Part shown: positions 38,092-47,349 of the stretch, in pieces
Layout of the letters: each line of letters starts with the position of its first letter
How positions within the stretch are numbered: position 1 is the first letter of the stretch
Assembly (NCBI RefSeq): GCF_011064285.1
Contig: NZ_CP049332.1
Coordinates: 496,001-560,000 of the forward strand
From: Vibrio ziniensis
Lineage (GTDB): Bacteria > Pseudomonadota > Gammaproteobacteria > Enterobacterales > Vibrionaceae
Direction: 5' to 3'
DNA length: 64,000 bases
Notes under the pieces: generated by a model
Databases searched by the model: none
What the model saw: the letters and a program-made list of their open reading frames with translations, nothing else
What the model was told of the DNA's origin: nothing
Translations under genes and position numbers: made by a program

Positions 38092-39564
38092 TTACGCTGT
38101 GATTTGTGGCGATGTTACTTTATCTTTTTCGCCATTTGCAGCTTGTTTGTTACCAGCAGTTGCTGTTTGTTGATCATCTTCTTGTGGGTCATCTTCAAAA
38201 CCTAGTACTAGAGTTAAGATGAATGAAAGCACAATCGCTAGAGCAATCAAACCAAACACCCAAACAATACTCATAGGGTCGTTCACATCAAAGAACTGTA
38301 CGCTAGTAAATAGACTTGGTGCTGCCATTGAGTGACTTGCTAAACCGCCCATACCCGCTAGTGCACCAACAATGAAACCAGTAATCATAGTTGCGATCAG
38401 TGGGCGTTTTAGGCGAACAAGTACGCCGTACAATGCTGGCTCAGAGATACCTGCGAAGATAGCTGAAGCACCCGCTGCAAGTGCAGTTTGTTTCAGAGCG
38501 ATGTTCTTAGTTTTATAAGCAACAGCCAGACATGCTCCACCCATACCAAGGTTTGCGCCGATTTCTGATGGCATTACCATACCTTCACTACCTGTTTCTG
38601 CGATAGTTTGGATAATCGTTGGTGTGAATACACGGTGCATACCAGTAAGAACCAATAGTGGCCATAGTGAACCCATAATCGCAACAGACAACCAGCCTAG
38701 TGTGTCATGAATAGTGTAAACCACCGCTGAAATAGCAGTACCGATCCAGATACCTACAGGACCAATGATCACAATCGCGATTGGTGCTGCAATCAGTACA
38801 ATAAGCATCGGTTTGAGGAAGTTTTTGGTCACCACTGGCGTAATGCTATCAACCCAACGTTCAATATAGGAAAGAACCCAGGTCATCACCAATGCTGGAA
38901 TAACCGTGTAGGTGTATTTCACTGAGGTGATTGGCACGCCAAACAGATCAACCTGTTGACCTTGCGCTGCTTGTGCCATCAACGAAATAAAGTTTGGATG
39001 GATAAGAACACCTGCGATCGCAATCGCTAGTGACATATTGGTTTTAAACTTGATCGATGCTGAAGCGGCAACCATAACAGGTAGGAAGAAGAAGGCACCG
39101 TCGCCGATAGCTTTCAGGATGATCAATGTTGAAGCATTAGGTTCAACCCAACCGCTCATTTCCAGTACCATCGCCAATAGCTTAACCATCGAGCCACCGA
39201 TGATCGCTGGAATAAGTGGCGACATTGTACCCACAAGCGCATCAAGCATTTTTGCACCAATGACTTTAGCCGTCAGTTTTTGCTTTTGCTCAGTAGGAGC
39301 GGCTGATGAGTTGATGTTGATGAGTGACATCACTTCTTTGTAAGCAACAGCGACTTCGTTACCAATGATAACTTGTACTTTATCGCCATTATCGACCACA
39401 CCCATTACGCCTTTGATTGCTTTTAGTTGAGCAACATCAACTAAGCTGGAATCGTTGAGTACAAAGCGTAGACGTGTCATACAGTGAGTGAGAGCAGAAA
39501 CGTTATCTTTTCCCCCCACATGTGCAACAACTGTTTGTGCAATCGTTTTGAAATTATTGGACAT
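38092..39564 (-). CDS. Beta-glucoside-type PTS EIIBC
   Basis: This 490-residue inner-membrane permease phosphorylates its sugar on entry. The EIIB domain (about 1-85) has the phosphocysteine in LTHCMTRLRF (about 28). The EIIC domain (about 105-460) has about ten membrane segments and the GISEPALYGVLVRLKRP motif. There is no EIIA domain; the C-terminus is a hydrophilic Gln/Lys-rich tail. It resembles AscF/BglF. The site TAGGAG precedes the ATG. It is cotranscribed with the GH1 gene and divergent from gntK across a GntR-type operator. Confidence 0.92.
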   Translation of the reverse strand: MSNNFKTIAQTVVAHVGGKDNVSALTHCMTRLRFVLNDSSLVDVAQLKAIKGVMGVVDNGDKVQVIIGNEVAVAYKEVMSLININSSAAPTEQKQKLTAKVIGAKMLDALVGTMSPLIPAIIGGSMVKLLAMVLEMSGWVEPNASTLIILKAIGDGAFFFLPVMVAASASIKFKTNMSLAIAIAGVLIHPNFISLMAQAAQGQQVDLFGVPITSVKYTYTVIPALVMTWVLSYIERWVDSITPVVTKNFLKPMLIVLIAAPIAIVIIGPVGIWIGTAISAVVYTIHDTLGWLSVAIMGSLWPLLVLTGMHRVFTPTIIQTIAETGSEGMVMPSEIGANLGMGGACLAVAYKTKNIALKQTALAAGASAIFAGISEPALYGVLVRLKRPLIATMITGFIVGALAGMGGLASHSMAAPSLFTSVQFFDVNDPMSIVWVFGLIALAIVLSFILTLVLGFEDDPQEDDQQTATAGNKQAANGEKDKVTSPQITA

Positions 39565-39704
39565 TTTTATCTCCTAGAAATTCTTCCCAGTGATGTTCAT
39601 TCATGTATTAGAGCGGTTTTGGCAAAGGAGCCTAACCGAAGAAATTCATTTTGTTTTGTTATTGGAGTTGCTAATTGAGTCGCTTTACACTCCGTTAAGT
39701 TACG

Positions 39705-39725
39705 GGTAACATGTTACCGGTAAAG
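39705..39725. promoter_or_regulatory. GntR-type operator between PTS and gntK
   Basis: GGTAACATGTTACC (39705-39718) is a perfect 14-bp palindrome. The overlapping ATGTTACCGGTAAAG is close to the E. coli GntR half-sites (ATGTTACC and GGTAACAT). It lies in the only gap between the divergent PTS-GH1 and gntK-edd units, so one bound repressor could control both. Confidence 0.7.
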
Positions 39726-39800
39726 TTGATAAGGTAAACCCAAATTTTGAAGTGAATTTTAAAAATGGGATCACGCGCAAGTTTGTTATGAGGATTAAGT

Positions 39801-40325
39801 ATGTCAGGTAGCAGTGTCGTCGTAATGGGTGTTTGCGGCTGCGGTAAGAGTACGATCGGTGAGCAGCTAGCAAAAAGACTCGGACGTAAATTTATAGATG
39901 GCGACGATCTTCATCCGAGAGTGAATATCCAAAAGATGGCAGCGGGGCAACCATTAGATGATGCAGACCGCAAACCTTGGCTAGAAAGAATTAGAGATGC
40001 TGCCTATAGCTTAGAAAGCAAAAATGAACACGGTGTTTTAGTTTGCTCTGCATTGAAGAAAGATTATCGAGACCAGATCCGTGATGGTAACCAAAATGTG
40101 ACTTTCATATTTCTTGATGGCGATATGGATTTGATCCTTGAACGTATGCGACTGCGACAAGGGCATTTTATGAAAGAGAACATGGTTAAGAGTCAGTTTG
40201 AGACGCTAGAGCGACCAGACAATGAACCGCAGACGATAGTCGTGCGTATTAACGGCACCATTGAACAAGTGGTGGAACGCATTGTCACCGAGCTTGAAAA
40301 AGCGACAGTGTCAGAGGTGGCGTGA
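39801..40325 (+). CDS. gntK: Gluconokinase GntK
   Basis: This 174-residue cytoplasmic kinase makes 6-phosphogluconate from gluconate and ATP. It has the P-loop GVCGCGKST (about 10-18), the substrate motif DGDDLHPRVNIQKMAAGQPLDDADRKPWL (about residues 33-61) and the family's CSALKKDYRDQIR (about 82-94). The ribosome site is GAGGA. The stop overlaps the edd start by 1 base, so the two are coupled. It is controlled, by inference, by the GntR palindrome 76 bases upstream. Confidence 0.95.
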   Translation: MSGSSVVVMGVCGCGKSTIGEQLAKRLGRKFIDGDDLHPRVNIQKMAAGQPLDDADRKPWLERIRDAAYSLESKNEHGVLVCSALKKDYRDQIRDGNQNVTFIFLDGDMDLILERMRLRQGHFMKENMVKSQFETLERPDNEPQTIVVRINGTIEQVVERIVTELEKATVSEVA

Positions 40326-42139
40326 TGACGTTGAACACAGTGGTGACTTTGAAAACAGTAGTAGATGTTACGCGCCGAATTGTTGAACGAAGCGAGAAAT
40401 CACGTGCCGAATTTTTACAGCGAATTGCACTACAAGCACAAGCTGGGAAAGCGAGATTAGCGCTCAGTTGCGGAAATCTCGCTCACGCCGTTGCCGCTTC
40501 TTGCCAGAGTGAAAAACAAAGCCTACTCAATTTCACTCAATCCAATATCGCGATCATTAGTTCTTACAACGATATGCTCAGCGCTCACCAGCCCTATCAG
40601 TACTACCCAGAAAAAATCAAAAAAGTGTTAGCCGAATATGGTCATACAGCGCAAGTTGCGGGCTGTGTACCTGCAATGTGTGATGGCGTAACACAGGGGA
40701 TGGCAGGGATGGATATGTCACTGTTCTCTCGTGATTTGATTGCCCAGTCGACCGCTTTATCCCTTAGCCACAACGTTTTTGATGCCACTTTGCTACTGGG
40801 AATTTGTGACAAGATAGCTCCGGGGCAACTGATGGGAGCATTAAGCTATGCTCATCTGCCTACTGCATTTATTCCCGCAGGTTTAATGTCGACTGGTGTG
40901 AGCAATGAAGAGAAAGTGGATATTCGCCAAAAATACGCAGCAGGAGAAGTCGATAAAGACGTCTTACTTGATATGGAGTGCCGCTCATACCATTCCGCTG
41001 GTACTTGTACTTTCTATGGCACTGCGAATACTAACCAATTGGTGTTTGAGGCCATGGGATTGATGCTGCCTGGTTCGGCATTTGTTCATCCTGATTCTCA
41101 ATTGCGCCATGCGTTAACCGAATACGCCGCGACACAATTGGCTGCAATGAATCCTGATAGCGGTCATTTCCGTCCACTGTCTGAGGTTGTCACCGAGAAG
41201 AGTCTGGTGAACGGTATTGTGGCACTGTTGGCTTCTGGCGGCAGTACCAATCACACCATTCATATGCTTGCCGTGGCTCGTGCCGCTGGATTTATCTTAA
41301 CTTGGCAAGACATCAGTGAACTGTCTGAAGTGGTTCCTTTGTTGGTGCGTGTTTACCCGAATGGTCCTGCGGATATGAACGCTTTTCAACAAGCGGGTGG
41401 AGTGCCAGCATTAATGCATCGTCTTGACCAAGCTGGTTTGTTGCATCGTGATGTCACACCAACCTTTGGCGATTTTGCGCAGCAACTGTCTCTCCCTCAA
41501 CTTTGTGATGGCAAGCTTGAGTGGACTCCTTGTGAGCAGAGTTTTGATACGCAAGTCATTGCGGCACATGACGAAGTATTTCAACGCAATGGTGGCATAC
41601 GAGTACTAACCGGTAACTTGGGCAATGCCGTTGTTAAAATCTCAGCGGTGAAAGATGAGCAACGTGTCATCGAAGCGCCAGCCGTGGTGTTTCATTGCCA
41701 ACATGAAGTAGAGGCGGCTTACCAGAGAGGTGAACTCAATCGAGACTGTATCGTTGTGGTGACTCATAACGGTCCGGCGGCAAATGGAATGCCAGAACTG
41801 CATAAGTTAATGCCAATACTGGGTAATGTTCAGAAGGCAGGTTTTAAGGTCGCATTAGTGACCGATGGTCGACTTTCTGGTGCTTCAGGGAAAATTCCGT
41901 CAGCAATCCACGTATCTCCAGAGGCGTTGCGTGGTGGAGCGATTGGCTTGGTGCGTAATGGTGATATTTTGCGTCTCGACTGCCAATCTGGTGAGCTAAA
42001 TAATTTAGCTGATGTTGCAGGTCGTAAAATGGAAGAGATTGACACTGAAGCCGATCAACAAACTTGGGGACGATTTATGTTCACAGTGTTGCGTCAGAAT
42101 GTCTCTAGTGCTGACCAAGGGGCGAGTTTCCTCGTTTAA
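40325..42139 (+). CDS. edd: Phosphogluconate dehydratase Edd
   Basis: This 604-residue Fe-S dehydratase of the Entner-Doudoroff pathway converts 6-phosphogluconate to KDPG. It belongs to the IlvD/Edd family. Cluster cysteines are in AGCVPAMCDGVTQG (about 113-126) and GICDKIAPG (about 160). The C-terminal part has VVVTHNGPAANGMPELHK, VTDGRLSGASGKIP and SAIHVSPEA. The ATG at 40325 overlaps the gntK stop. The aldolase gene eda is not adjacent, unlike in E. coli, so the operon relies on an eda elsewhere. Confidence 0.95.
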   Translation: MTLNTVVTLKTVVDVTRRIVERSEKSRAEFLQRIALQAQAGKARLALSCGNLAHAVAASCQSEKQSLLNFTQSNIAIISSYNDMLSAHQPYQYYPEKIKKVLAEYGHTAQVAGCVPAMCDGVTQGMAGMDMSLFSRDLIAQSTALSLSHNVFDATLLLGICDKIAPGQLMGALSYAHLPTAFIPAGLMSTGVSNEEKVDIRQKYAAGEVDKDVLLDMECRSYHSAGTCTFYGTANTNQLVFEAMGLMLPGSAFVHPDSQLRHALTEYAATQLAAMNPDSGHFRPLSEVVTEKSLVNGIVALLASGGSTNHTIHMLAVARAAGFILTWQDISELSEVVPLLVRVYPNGPADMNAFQQAGGVPALMHRLDQAGLLHRDVTPTFGDFAQQLSLPQLCDGKLEWTPCEQSFDTQVIAAHDEVFQRNGGIRVLTGNLGNAVVKISAVKDEQRVIEAPAVVFHCQHEVEAAYQRGELNRDCIVVVTHNGPAANGMPELHKLMPILGNVQKAGFKVALVTDGRLSGASGKIPSAIHVSPEALRGGAIGLVRNGDILRLDCQSGELNNLADVAGRKMEEIDTEADQQTWGRFMFTVLRQNVSSADQGASFLV

Positions 42140-42155
42140 CGACATCTTGTATTAG

Positions 42156-42190
42156 GTTTAGTCACGTCAGCTAATGTGACGTGACTAAAC
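42156..42190. terminator. Long hairpin between edd and gntR
   Basis: A perfect 14-bp stem GTTTAGTCACGTCA/TGACGTGACTAAAC with a 7-base loop lies between the convergent edd and gntR genes. There is no T-run. It could act as a bidirectional terminator or protect the mRNA 3' end. Confidence 0.6.
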
Positions 42191-42201
42191 AGCTGATGAA
42201 G

Positions 42202-43227
42202 CTAAATACTTTCACCTTCGCGAATGATATATCCCATATCAATGATCGGTTCCTCAACCGGTTCATTCTTGAGTCTTGCGATGATCAATTCTGCACTCTT
42301 CTGTCCGATTTCAAAACGAGGTGTATCCACACTTGTGATTTGAGGACGAATCGTTTTACCAATATCTAAAGCGTTATACCCAACAATAGAGAGCTGCTCT
42401 GGCACTTTAATGCCACGCTGTTGAGCCACGAAAAGGGTGCCGATTGCAATATCATCATTGGTACAAAATACACCATCCAGATCAGGGTACTGCTTGATGG
42501 CTTTATCGAGTAGATCTGCGGCTAACGAGAAGCTTGAGTGCTCGCCAGTTAGAATATGCTTGGTCTCAAGTCCCGCTTCTTGCATCGCTTTGTCATACCC
42601 GAGCATACGTAAATGAGTTCGAGTATCAAGACGCGCGCCAAAGTAAGCGATAGAGCGTTTTCCTGCTGCAATCATACGACGGACAACTTGATAGGATGCA
42701 TCCATATGATCGAGTCCAACTACCATATCAATAGGAGCAGCAGGAAGCTCCATGGTTTCAACCACGGGTACACCAGCATTCTTTATCATCTGTAACGTTC
42801 TAGGGGTATGATTACTAGCGGTGAGAATTAAGCCGTCCACTTGATAAGAAAGAAGTGAGGCGATTTTGCGTTCTTCTTCTTGTTCATCGTAACCAAAGTG
42901 AGCTAGTAAGGTCTCATAACCGTTGGCTTTGGTGACGGTTTCAACCCCCTGCATGAACGAGGCAAAAATCTGGTTTGAAAGCGAAGGCAGCAACACACCA
43001 ATCGCATTGCTTGAAGCTCGAGACAGCATAGCTGGAGCTCGGTTTTCGATGTACCCCAACTCTTCAATTACAGCCGCTATTTTTTCTTGTGTCTTTTTCG
43101 CTACCGATTCAGGGTTTCTCATGTAACGAGAGACGGTCATTTTCGTCACGCCCACCGCATCGGCTACGTCTTGTAAAGTGGTGCGGTTCTTTTTAGGTTG
43201 TTGAGGCGTAACTTTGGGTTCTGTCAT
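42202..43227 (-). CDS. gntR: LacI-family gluconate repressor GntR
   Basis: This 341-residue repressor has a LacI helix-turn-helix (TTLQDVADAVGVTKMTVSRYMRNPE, about residues 16-40), a hinge and a periplasmic-binding-like effector domain (about 75-335). Blocks such as NRAPAMLS, NAIGVLLPSLSNQIFASF, GLILT-HTPRTLKMI-like sequence, YFGARLD and GVFCTNDDIAIGTLF follow E. coli GntR closely. Gluconate or 6-phosphogluconate is the expected effector. It faces the gntK-edd operon. Its likely operator is the palindrome at 39705. Confidence 0.92.
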   Translation of the reverse strand: MTEPKVTPQQPKKNRTTLQDVADAVGVTKMTVSRYMRNPESVAKKTQEKIAAVIEELGYIENRAPAMLSRASSNAIGVLLPSLSNQIFASFMQGVETVTKANGYETLLAHFGYDEQEEERKIASLLSYQVDGLILTASNHTPRTLQMIKNAGVPVVETMELPAAPIDMVVGLDHMDASYQVVRRMIAAGKRSIAYFGARLDTRTHLRMLGYDKAMQEAGLETKHILTGEHSSFSLAADLLDKAIKQYPDLDGVFCTNDDIAIGTLFVAQQRGIKVPEQLSIVGYNALDIGKTIRPQITSVDTPRFEIGQKSAELIIARLKNEPVEEPIIDMGYIIREGESI

Positions 43228-43463
43228 AACGTTTGATTCAGTCTAACTATGTGATTAGTCAGCTTTAATAGAGTTCCGAGTTAAAGGTCGTGGCTATCTT
43301 ACCCCGCGTTGCTCTGCGATAGAAGAGAAGCTTTACCAGAACCTTAACTAAATCGCTTTTTTGTCTCACTCAGTAAGTTAACTCTAGTTGAACTGGTTAG
43401 GGCGATTGGAATGATCGGTGAGCTAAACTACTCACCTGTTGAGATAGCCTTGGATGAATGTTT

Positions 43464-43529
43464 GCTCTATGGGCGCATTTCACTCCCATAGAGCAGCTAT
43501 AAAGCCCGAGTGAAATCTAGTCACCGCGC
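43464..43529. repeat. 66-bp direct repeat, copy B
   Basis: This copy overlaps the last codons and stop of the flavoprotein gene (43517-43529) and its downstream hairpin GCTCTATGGG/CCCATAGAGC (43464-43473 and 43485-43494). It has 5 mismatches to copy A, 8,000 bases away in the same orientation. The two copies bracket the whole SDR/GH1/PTS/gntK/edd/gntR segment. Confidence 0.9.
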
Positions 43530-44089
43530 TGTTCTTTTTCGACTTGTTGATCCTGAATAATCTTAAGCAGAGAAGGAAGAAACTCTCGTTCTACAAAGGA
43601 TTCGTTGTTCCAAATTTTGGCCTTCATCAGTGCTTTAGGACAGTGGAAAAGCAGTGAGTCTATAGTGACTTTAACCACCAATTTTGGCTTGGTTCTTCCG
43701 TCAAGGCATAGATCTCGAATATCGTCATCAATATGAATAGAGGCTGTACCTTTCACCCGTACCACATCTTCAATACCAGAAACTACAAACAGCAAGCCTA
43801 CTTTGGGATTGGTGATGAGGTTAGTTAAGGTATCTAAACGGTTGTTGCCTGGGCTGTCTGGGAAAGCCAGTGTTTTATCATCCAAAACTTTGACAAACCC
43901 TGCATCACCGCCGCGGGGAGAGATATCTAAAAATCCATCTTGATTAGTAGACGAAAGAAAAAACAGTCTGCTGTTTTCAATGAAAGTTCGAGTGTGCTGG
44001 TCAATGTGTTTAATGTCTTTAGCCACAGCTAGTGGATGAGGTGTGCTATAGAGCTCTCTTAGTTCTTCCAGTGTCGTTATTTGAGTCAT
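43517..44089 (-). CDS. Pyridoxamine-5'-phosphate-oxidase-like flavoprotein
   Basis: This 190-residue cytoplasmic split-barrel flavin (or heme) binding protein belongs to the PPOX superfamily. Typical elements are RLFFLSSTNQDGFLDISPRGGDAGFV (about residues 41-66), LAFPDSPGNNRLDTLTNLITNPKVGLLF (about 74-101) and VRVKGTAS. This fits the MSMEG_1061-type FMN-dependent group. It is divergent from a siderophore ABC transporter across a Fur-like site, so an iron-linked reductase role is reasonable but unproven. Its 3' end is duplicated in repeat copy A. Confidence 0.82.
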   Translation of the reverse strand: MTQITTLEELRELYSTPHPLAVAKDIKHIDQHTRTFIENSRLFFLSSTNQDGFLDISPRGGDAGFVKVLDDKTLAFPDSPGNNRLDTLTNLITNPKVGLLFVVSGIEDVVRVKGTASIHIDDDIRDLCLDGRTKPKLVVKVTIDSLLFHCPKALMKAKIWNNESFVEREFLPSLLKIIQDQQVEKEQRGD

Positions 44090-44144
44090 TTTACTTTCTC
44101 TGTTTTTATACTTTCGTTTTGGTTATCAGTCGTAAACTATTTGT

Positions 44145-44184
44145 AAATGATACTTAGTGTCATTTGAAATTAGTTTGCATTATC
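44145..44184. promoter_or_regulatory. Probable Fur-binding region
   Basis: AAATGA-N9-TCATTT (44145-44165) is a perfect inverted repeat resembling a Fur box. It is followed by TTTGCATTATC (44174-44184), which contains the Fur half-site GATAATG on the other strand. The 12-base word TTTGCATTATCA recurs upstream of the TonB receptor gene. The region lies between the divergent flavoprotein and transporter genes. Confidence 0.55.
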
Positions 44185-44270
44185 ATGTTCTAACTCATAG
44201 GACAGAGTCAAATGCCATCTCGGACGAGATGCCGCTGTTATAAAGTTGAAGCCAAAATCGAAGCCACCAT

Positions 44271-45257
44271 ATGTTAAATCTCAAAGCCATTTTTACCGTT
44301 TTAGTTTTCTCTTTAACCACCACAATCAGTTGGGCTGACGATAGCGTTAAGTATCCCATTAAAATTCAGCACGCTTTTGGCACAACGATCATCAAGCAAA
44401 AGCCAGAGCGAATTGCGACGGTTGCTTGGGCTAATCATGAAGTACCTCTTGCGTTGGGCGTAGTACCGGTTGGTTTCGCTGCGGCGAAATTCGGTGACGA
44501 TGATGGAGATGGTGTGCTGCCTTGGGTAAAAGCACGCTTAGATAAGTTAGGTGCACAAACGCCAACACTATTTGATGAAGGTGATGGTATTGATTTTGAA
44601 GCAGTTGCAGCGACGCAACCGGATGTGATTCTTGCAGCGTATTCAGGTTTGAGTCGCTCCGATTACGAAACGCTGAGTATGATTGCACCAGTGGTTGCAT
44701 ATCCCAACGCACCTTGGTCTACGGACTGGAGAAGTATGATCCGCATAAACAGTGCTGGTATGGGGATGTCGAAAGAAGGGGATAATCTGATTGCGACTAT
44801 TGAACAAGATATAGCATCACGTGCGGCACAATATCCAGAGCTGAATGGCAAGTCCGCGATGTTTATTACCCACTTAGATCCGACGGATCTGAGTGTGATT
44901 CACTTTTACACTGGCAACGATACGCGAGTGAAATTCTTCAGTGACTTAAATCTCGTCTCATCACAAAGTATTAGCAATTTGAGTCGTTCAGGACAGTTTT
45001 CTGGAGAAGCCAGTATTGAACAAATCGACGCATTTAACGATGTCGATATCTTCGTTACCTATGGCGGAGAAGAGCTACTGAAGCCACTCTCGCATAATCC
45101 ACTGATGGCAAAAATGAATGCGGTTAAACATGGTTCAATTGTCATGCTTGGAAGTGGTCCGCTAGCCACTGCTGCTAATCCGACCCCGTTATCCATCTCT
45201 TGGGTTTTGGATGATTATCTTGAAGCGTTGGCTGCGGCGGCACGCAAAGCGCAATGA
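44271..45257 (+). CDS. Iron-siderophore ABC binding protein (FepB-like)
   Basis: This 328-residue periplasmic binding protein of the FecB/TroA type has a signal peptide ending near SWA-D (about residue 22). The family core starts IKHAFG-like (IKIQHAFGTTIIKQKPERIATVAW, about 30-53), then FEAVAATQPDVILAAYSGLS. It delivers a ferric siderophore to the two following permeases. The stop overlaps the next start by 4 bases. The type resembles ferric-enterobactin/catecholate binders in actinobacteria and vibrios, but the exact siderophore cannot be read. Confidence 0.87.
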   Translation: MLNLKAIFTVLVFSLTTTISWADDSVKYPIKIQHAFGTTIIKQKPERIATVAWANHEVPLALGVVPVGFAAAKFGDDDGDGVLPWVKARLDKLGAQTPTLFDEGDGIDFEAVAATQPDVILAAYSGLSRSDYETLSMIAPVVAYPNAPWSTDWRSMIRINSAGMGMSKEGDNLIATIEQDIASRAAQYPELNGKSAMFITHLDPTDLSVIHFYTGNDTRVKFFSDLNLVSSQSISNLSRSGQFSGEASIEQIDAFNDVDIFVTYGGEELLKPLSHNPLMAKMNAVKHGSIVMLGSGPLATAANPTPLSISWVLDDYLEALAAAARKAQ

Positions 45258-46309
45258 GCACTTCTATTTCAAAAGGTAATTCTATTTCCAAAAGTAATCA
45301 GTTTTCGCTGTGGGGTTTTGAACTATCACGTTCAGTGACTCTCGTTGCTTTACTTATCGTTTTGTTTCTTTTGTCTCTACTCTCAGTCGCGTTAGGGACG
45401 AGAGAAGTATCTTGGGCTGAAATTTTCAGTGCTATTCAAGGAAACCTAAATACCGTAGGTGAAGCCGCGGTTGCTATGCGTATTCCTCGCACCGTATTGG
45501 CAGTGATTGCGGGTGCTTCTTTAGGTTTAGCGGGAACTGTGATGCAGGGTGTCACTCGCAATCCGCTCGCAGACCCTGGCATTCTTGGCGTCAATATTGG
45601 TGCTTCATTTTTTGTTGTCATCGGATTGGCTTGGTTTGGAATGAATCAAATTCAAACCTATGTCTGGATGGCAATTCTAGGAGCAGCACTGACTGCCGCA
45701 TTTGTTTACACCATCGGCTCTATGGGGCGAGGTGGAGCTACACCGCTTAAGTTAGCGTTAGCAGGCGCTGCAACGTCAGCGGCTTTATCCTGTTTTACTA
45801 TTGCGGTGGTGTTACCACGCAATGATATTGCGGGTGGGGTTCGTTCTTGGCAGATAGGAGGTGTCGGTGGTGCGACATTTGAAACCATTGTACTTGTGCT
45901 GCCTTTTTTGATCGTTGGCTTAGTGATTACCACGTTAACCGCGAGAAAACTAAACAGTTTGGCACTGGGGGACGATCTGGCTGCAGGCTTGGGTGAGAAT
46001 GTAGTCCTAGCTCGAAGTGCTGCTGGAGTTGGCGCAATACTGCTCTGTGGTGCGACAACGGCAATTTGTGGGCCGATAGGCTTTGTTGGTTTAGTTGTGC
46101 CGCATTTCTGCCGTCTATTGGTGGGTGTAGATCATCGCTGGTTGTTGCCTTTCTCAGCGGTAGGTGGTGCAAGTCTGCTTCTACTGGCAGATATTGTTGG
46201 GCGAATCATTTCCCGTCCGAGTGAATTATCTGTTGGCGTAGTAACTGCGTTTATTGGTGCGCCATTTTTTATCTGGATAGTACGTCGTCAGCGAGTTAGG
46301 GAACTATGA
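45254..46309 (+). CDS. Iron-siderophore ABC permease (FecCD family, FepD-like)
   Basis: This 351-residue inner-membrane permease has about nine to ten membrane segments. The conserved FecCD blocks are visible: RIPRTVLAVIAGASLGLAGTVMQGVTRNPLADPGILGVNIGA (about residues 76-117) and the C-terminal GPIGFVGLVVPHFCRLLVG (about 275-293). It starts 4 bases inside the binding-protein gene and ends overlapping the second permease. The two permeases form a heterodimeric channel. Confidence 0.92.
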   Translation: MSTSISKGNSISKSNQFSLWGFELSRSVTLVALLIVLFLLSLLSVALGTREVSWAEIFSAIQGNLNTVGEAAVAMRIPRTVLAVIAGASLGLAGTVMQGVTRNPLADPGILGVNIGASFFVVIGLAWFGMNQIQTYVWMAILGAALTAAFVYTIGSMGRGGATPLKLALAGAATSAALSCFTIAVVLPRNDIAGGVRSWQIGGVGGATFETIVLVLPFLIVGLVITTLTARKLNSLALGDDLAAGLGENVVLARSAAGVGAILLCGATTAICGPIGFVGLVVPHFCRLLVGVDHRWLLPFSAVGGASLLLLADIVGRIISRPSELSVGVVTAFIGAPFFIWIVRRQRVREL

Positions 46310-47349
46310 TGTCCGCTGAATTATTTCTTTTGCAAAGGGTGAAAAAAGTTCGTCAGCAACGTATGCGATGCTGGGCGCTAATCATTGTCGGTTTAACCAT
46401 TTTAGCGGTGTCAGCTTGGTGTTTAACGTTGGTGTTAGGGCAATCTTATATTCCACCATCTATCGTCTGGAAGGTATTACAAGGCGAGAATATTCCCGGC
46501 GCGAGTTTTACCGTTGGGCATTTGCGATTACCGAGAGCAGTAATTTCCTTACTAGTTGGAATCAGTTTTGGCTTAGCGGGTGTCGCATTTCAGACCATGT
46601 TGCGTAACCCTTTAGCCAGCCCAGACATTGTGGGTGTAAGTTCTGGAGCGAGCGCTGCAGCAGTTTTTGCAATCATCGTTCTTAATATGGATGGCTCTGC
46701 CGTTGCGGTTATCTCCATTTTGGCAGGTTTGGCCGTTGCACTAACTGTTTATGGGCTCGCTTATAAAAATGGTGTGGCGGGAACGCGTTTGATTTTGGTC
46801 GGTATTGGCGTTTCAGCCATGATTGAAAGCTATATTGCTTACCTTTTGTCGCAAGCGTCATCGTGGGATTTACAAGAAGCGATGCGTTGGTTAACCGGAA
46901 GTGTCAATTCAGTACAACTCGATCAAAGTGTAGCGTTGTTGGTGTCACTGGTTATCTTCGGTGGCTTACTGCTGAGTCAAACTAAGTCTTTAGAAGCATT
47001 AAGAATGGGGGACGATACCGCTGCGGCGCTGGGTGTTAACGTCACCTTCACTCGTATCACCATTATTGTCTGTGCCGTTGGTTTGATTGCGGTCGCAACC
47101 GCCGTTACTGGACCTATCGCATTTGTCGCCTTTCTTTCCGGACCTATCGCTGCTCGCATTGTCGGTTCTAACGGATCTCTACTCGTTCCTGCTGCGCTGG
47201 TCGGTGCCGTATTAGTGTTAGCTGGGGATTACATCGGACAATTTGTTCTTCCAAGCCGCTATCCGGTTGGGGTTATCACGGGTGCTTTGGGTGCTCCATA
47301 TCTTATTTATTTAATTATTCGCGTTAATCGTAAAGGGGGAGCGTTGTGA
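46306..47349 (+). CDS. Iron-siderophore ABC permease (FecCD family, FepG-like)
   Basis: This 347-residue partner permease has the same FecCD blocks: RLPRAVISLLVGISFGLAGVAFQTMLRNPLASPDIVGVSSGAS (about residues 68-110) and TGPIAFVAFLSGPIAARIVG. The start is an ATGATG pair overlapping the upstream stop; either ATG may be used. Its stop overlaps the GTG start of the ATPase gene. All four transporter genes are therefore coupled by 4-base overlaps. Confidence 0.92.
   Translation: MMSAELFLLQRVKKVRQQRMRCWALIIVGLTILAVSAWCLTLVLGQSYIPPSIVWKVLQGENIPGASFTVGHLRLPRAVISLLVGISFGLAGVAFQTMLRNPLASPDIVGVSSGASAAAVFAIIVLNMDGSAVAVISILAGLAVALTVYGLAYKNGVAGTRLILVGIGVSAMIESYIAYLLSQASSWDLQEAMRWLTGSVNSVQLDQSVALLVSLVIFGGLLLSQTKSLEALRMGDDTAAALGVNVTFTRITIIVCAVGLIAVATAVTGPIAFVAFLSGPIAARIVGSNGSLLVPAALVGAVLVLAGDYIGQFVLPSRYPVGVITGALGAPYLIYLIIRVNRKGGAL

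Noticed and set aside
43464..43494. Palindrome in the 66-bp repeat as an ordinary terminator only
   Set aside because: There is no T-run on either strand, and the conserved copy includes coding sequence and extends well beyond the hairpin. A simple terminator does not explain the duplication.
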